In this document: positions 28,480 through 29,920 of the stretch, piece by piece | How the letters are laid out: every line of letters begins with the position of its first letter | Position numbering within the stretch: the first letter of the stretch is position 1 | Assembly: GCA_016191895.1 (NCBI GenBank) | Contig: JACPVD010000101.1 | Coordinates: 1 to 29,920, forward strand | Direction of reading: 5' to 3' | DNA length: 29,920 bases | From: Chloroflexota bacterium | GTDB taxonomy: Bacteria; Chloroflexota; Anaerolineae; Anaerolineales; Villigracilaceae | Translations under genes and position numbers: made by a program | Notes under the pieces: model-generated | Database searches by the model: none | What the model was told of the DNA's origin: nothing | Seen by the model: the letters and a program-made list of their open reading frames with translations, nothing else

Positions 28480-28512
28480 AGACCTGACAGGTTTTAAAAA
28501 CCTGTCAGGTCT
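28480..28512. repeat. 33-bp palindrome between serA and the DUF1015 gene
   Basis: AGACCTGACAGGTTTT (28480-28495) and AAAACCTGTCAGGTCT (28497-28512) are exact reverse complements around a single A. It leaves the GAGGAG ribosome binding site of the next gene just beyond the stem. It could reduce transcription into the DUF1015 gene but has no classical T-run. Confidence 0.75.
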
Positions 28513-28536
28513 ATTAATAAGAGGAGACCCTTATTC

Positions 28537-29859
28537 ATGAAAATCATCAGCGACATTGGCATTCAGATCCCGCAAGTGGTTCTTCCCAAGCCCGGCATTG
28601 ACCCGCAGAAGTGGGCGGTGATTGCGTGTGACCAGTTCACGTCCGAGCCGGAGTATTGGAACGAGGTTGAGAAGATCGTCGGCGATGCGCCATCGACCTT
28701 GCGCCTGACCTTCCCTGAGGTCTACCTCGAAGGACCGGGCGGGGATGAACGCATCAAGAATATTCAGACGGCGATGAAGAAGTACATGGATGAAGGCATC
28801 CTCCAGCCGCATGATGGATTTGTGTATGTCGAGCGTGAGACCCTGCATGGCAAGACTCGCAAAGGTGTGATGCTGTGCCTTGACCTCGAACGCTATGATT
28901 ACAACAAAGGCTCCTCCAGCCTGATCCGCGCCACCGAAGGGACGATCGTGGACCGCCTGCCTCCGCGCATCAAAATTCGCGAAGGCGCTCAGCTTGAATT
29001 CCCGCACATTCTGGTGTTGATCGACGACCCGAACAAGACCGTCATCGAACCGTTGGCGGCGGCGAAAGCGAAGTTTGAGAAGCTATATGATTTTGAGACC
29101 ATGCTGGGAAGTGGTCATCTCGCTGGCTTTGCCGTGAATGCAGACTTTGAAAATCAAGTCGTCGAAGCCCTGCGCGGACTCGCCTCTCCTGAAACCTTCG
29201 CCGCCAAATACAGCGTGGACAAATCTCTGCCGGTGCTGCTCTTTGCCATGGGCGACGGCAATCACTCGCTTGCAACTGCCAAAGCCATTTGGGAAAAGAT
29301 CAAAGGTGAAGTCGGCATGGATCACCCCGCGCGTTATGCCTTGGTTGAAATTGAAAACGTCCATGATGAAGCGTTGGAATTCGAGCCGATTCACCGCGTA
29401 GTCTTCGGCTTGAAGAAAGATATCTTCGCTGAGATGAAGTCTTTCTTCGGCGAGAATTACAAATACACCCCCGTCGCCAACGGCGCGGAGATGACTCAAC
29501 GTGTGGACTCTGCCTCTGGAGAAAAGCAACTCATCGGCGTGGTCGGCGGCGGACAACAATTCGGCGTGATCGAGATCGCACATCCTTCCACCAATCTGGC
29601 GGTGGGAACCATTCAAGCCTTCCTCGACCCCTTCGTAAAGAACGGCGGCGCGGAGAAAATTGACTACGTCCACGGGGAAGATGTGGTCGAACGCCTGTCC
29701 CTGCAAAGCGGCAATGTCGGCTTTTACCTGGCGGGTATGCACAAGAACGAGTTATTCAAGACCGTGATCTTGGATGGCGCTCTGCCCCGCAAAACCTTCT
29801 CAATGGGAGAAGCGAAGGAAAAACGGTTTTATATGGAAGGACGAAGGATTACGAAGTAG
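28537..29859 (+). CDS. DUF1015 family protein, possible serine kinase relative
   Basis: This 440-residue cytosolic protein matches the DUF1015 layout. It opens IPQVVLPKPGIDPQKWAVIA, has FVYVERETLHGKTRKGVMLC and ATEGTIVDRLPPRIKIREGA, and the motif GDGNHSLATAK (about 239-249). The D-G-x-H element recalls the D-G-H-H-R motif of free-serine kinases with a ParB/Srx-like fold (SerK, SbnI), but this is only a resemblance. DUF1015 genes are often beside serA and serC, which supports a role in serine or phosphoserine metabolism. GAGGAG lies 10 nt before the ATG. Confidence 0.75.
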   Translation: MKIISDIGIQIPQVVLPKPGIDPQKWAVIACDQFTSEPEYWNEVEKIVGDAPSTLRLTFPEVYLEGPGGDERIKNIQTAMKKYMDEGILQPHDGFVYVERETLHGKTRKGVMLCLDLERYDYNKGSSSLIRATEGTIVDRLPPRIKIREGAQLEFPHILVLIDDPNKTVIEPLAAAKAKFEKLYDFETMLGSGHLAGFAVNADFENQVVEALRGLASPETFAAKYSVDKSLPVLLFAMGDGNHSLATAKAIWEKIKGEVGMDHPARYALVEIENVHDEALEFEPIHRVVFGLKKDIFAEMKSFFGENYKYTPVANGAEMTQRVDSASGEKQLIGVVGGGQQFGVIEIAHPSTNLAVGTIQAFLDPFVKNGGAEKIDYVHGEDVVERLSLQSGNVGFYLAGMHKNELFKTVILDGALPRKTFSMGEAKEKRFYMEGRRITK

Positions 29860-29869
29860 AAAGCAAAAG

Positions 29870-29917
29870 GGGTGCGTCGCACCAGACTTAATGAGATAGA
29901 GTCCACAGTGTGGACTC
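29870..29917. repeat. Two palindromes at the window end
   Basis: GGTGCGTCGCACC (29871-29883 region) is a near-perfect palindrome and shares CGTCGCACCAGAC with 22785-22797. GAGTCCACAGTGTGGACTC (29899-29917) is perfect with a 1-nt centre. The second begins 40 nt after the stop of the DUF1015 gene. No gene is visible from 29860 to the end. Confidence 0.55.
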
Positions 29918-29920
29918 TTC

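Noticed and set aside
1..29920. tRNA, rRNA or known riboswitch genes
   Set aside because: I found no cloverleaf, rRNA-like segment or recognised riboswitch core by eye. A covariance-model search would be needed to exclude weak cases.

Overview
The window looks like a chromosomal segment of an Anaerolineae-type member of the Chloroflexota. This is inferred from the gene set, from three secreted lipoproteins with Thr/Pro-rich linkers, from several promoters placed directly against start codons, and from the very high density of small intergenic palindromes. No species can be named from sequence alone. I see no rRNA, tRNA, CRISPR array, transposase, integrase or phage gene.

Layout. 1-2733: two GT4-type glycosyltransferases around a small NTF2-fold protein. 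2785-6219 (minus): a PH-like protein, a HAD-IB hydrolase with an altered motif I, a sulfatase lipoprotein, and an SDR oxidoreductase. 6275-9016 (plus): mutS2 and a small protein. 9024-10473 (minus): an SGNH-like lipoprotein and a dual-specificity phosphatase. 10716-11672: a CvpA-like membrane protein. 11942-18975: a biotin-dependent carboxylase and lyase cluster (mccB-type carboxyltransferase, biotin carboxylase, BCCP, MaoC hydratase, CitE-like lyase). It is interrupted by a four-helix-bundle (IVP-type) gene, a DUF1579-like gene and an epimerase. It resembles the mycobacterial leucine/itaconate degradation operon. 19155-20972 (minus): DUF1801, DUF2200 and an SDR-type threonine dehydrogenase. 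21082-26017: two LamG-like lipoproteins, a CoA-binding protein, htpG and another NTF2-fold protein. 26113-29859: divergent serC and serA, with a DUF1015 gene after serA.

The most unusual content lies between and inside the genes. First, at least ten degenerate tandem arrays with an exact 7-bp period occur here. They resemble the heptameric STRR repeats of filamentous cyanobacteria. Several are in frame inside coding sequences (three in mutS2, one in the biotin carboxylase). One runs up to the mccB start codon, one folds into a 16-bp hairpin between two operon genes, and a pair flanks the four-helix-bundle gene as an imperfect inverted repeat. Second, many perfect short palindromes lie between genes. 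In two of them a 20-bp element of the CCTGAG...CGAAGGG type sits inside the hairpin loop, which suggests nested insertion. Third, the serA leader has a strong promoter, a tiny Met-Cys-Cys-Ala reading frame at the predicted transcript start, and then a strong intrinsic terminator before serA. This layout suggests transcription attenuation or a separate small RNA.

The serC/serA/DUF1015 group makes 3-phosphohydroxypyruvate and phosphoserine. The carboxylase cluster would carry 3-methylcrotonyl-CoA through 3-methylglutaconyl-CoA and HMG-CoA to acetoacetate and acetyl-CoA.
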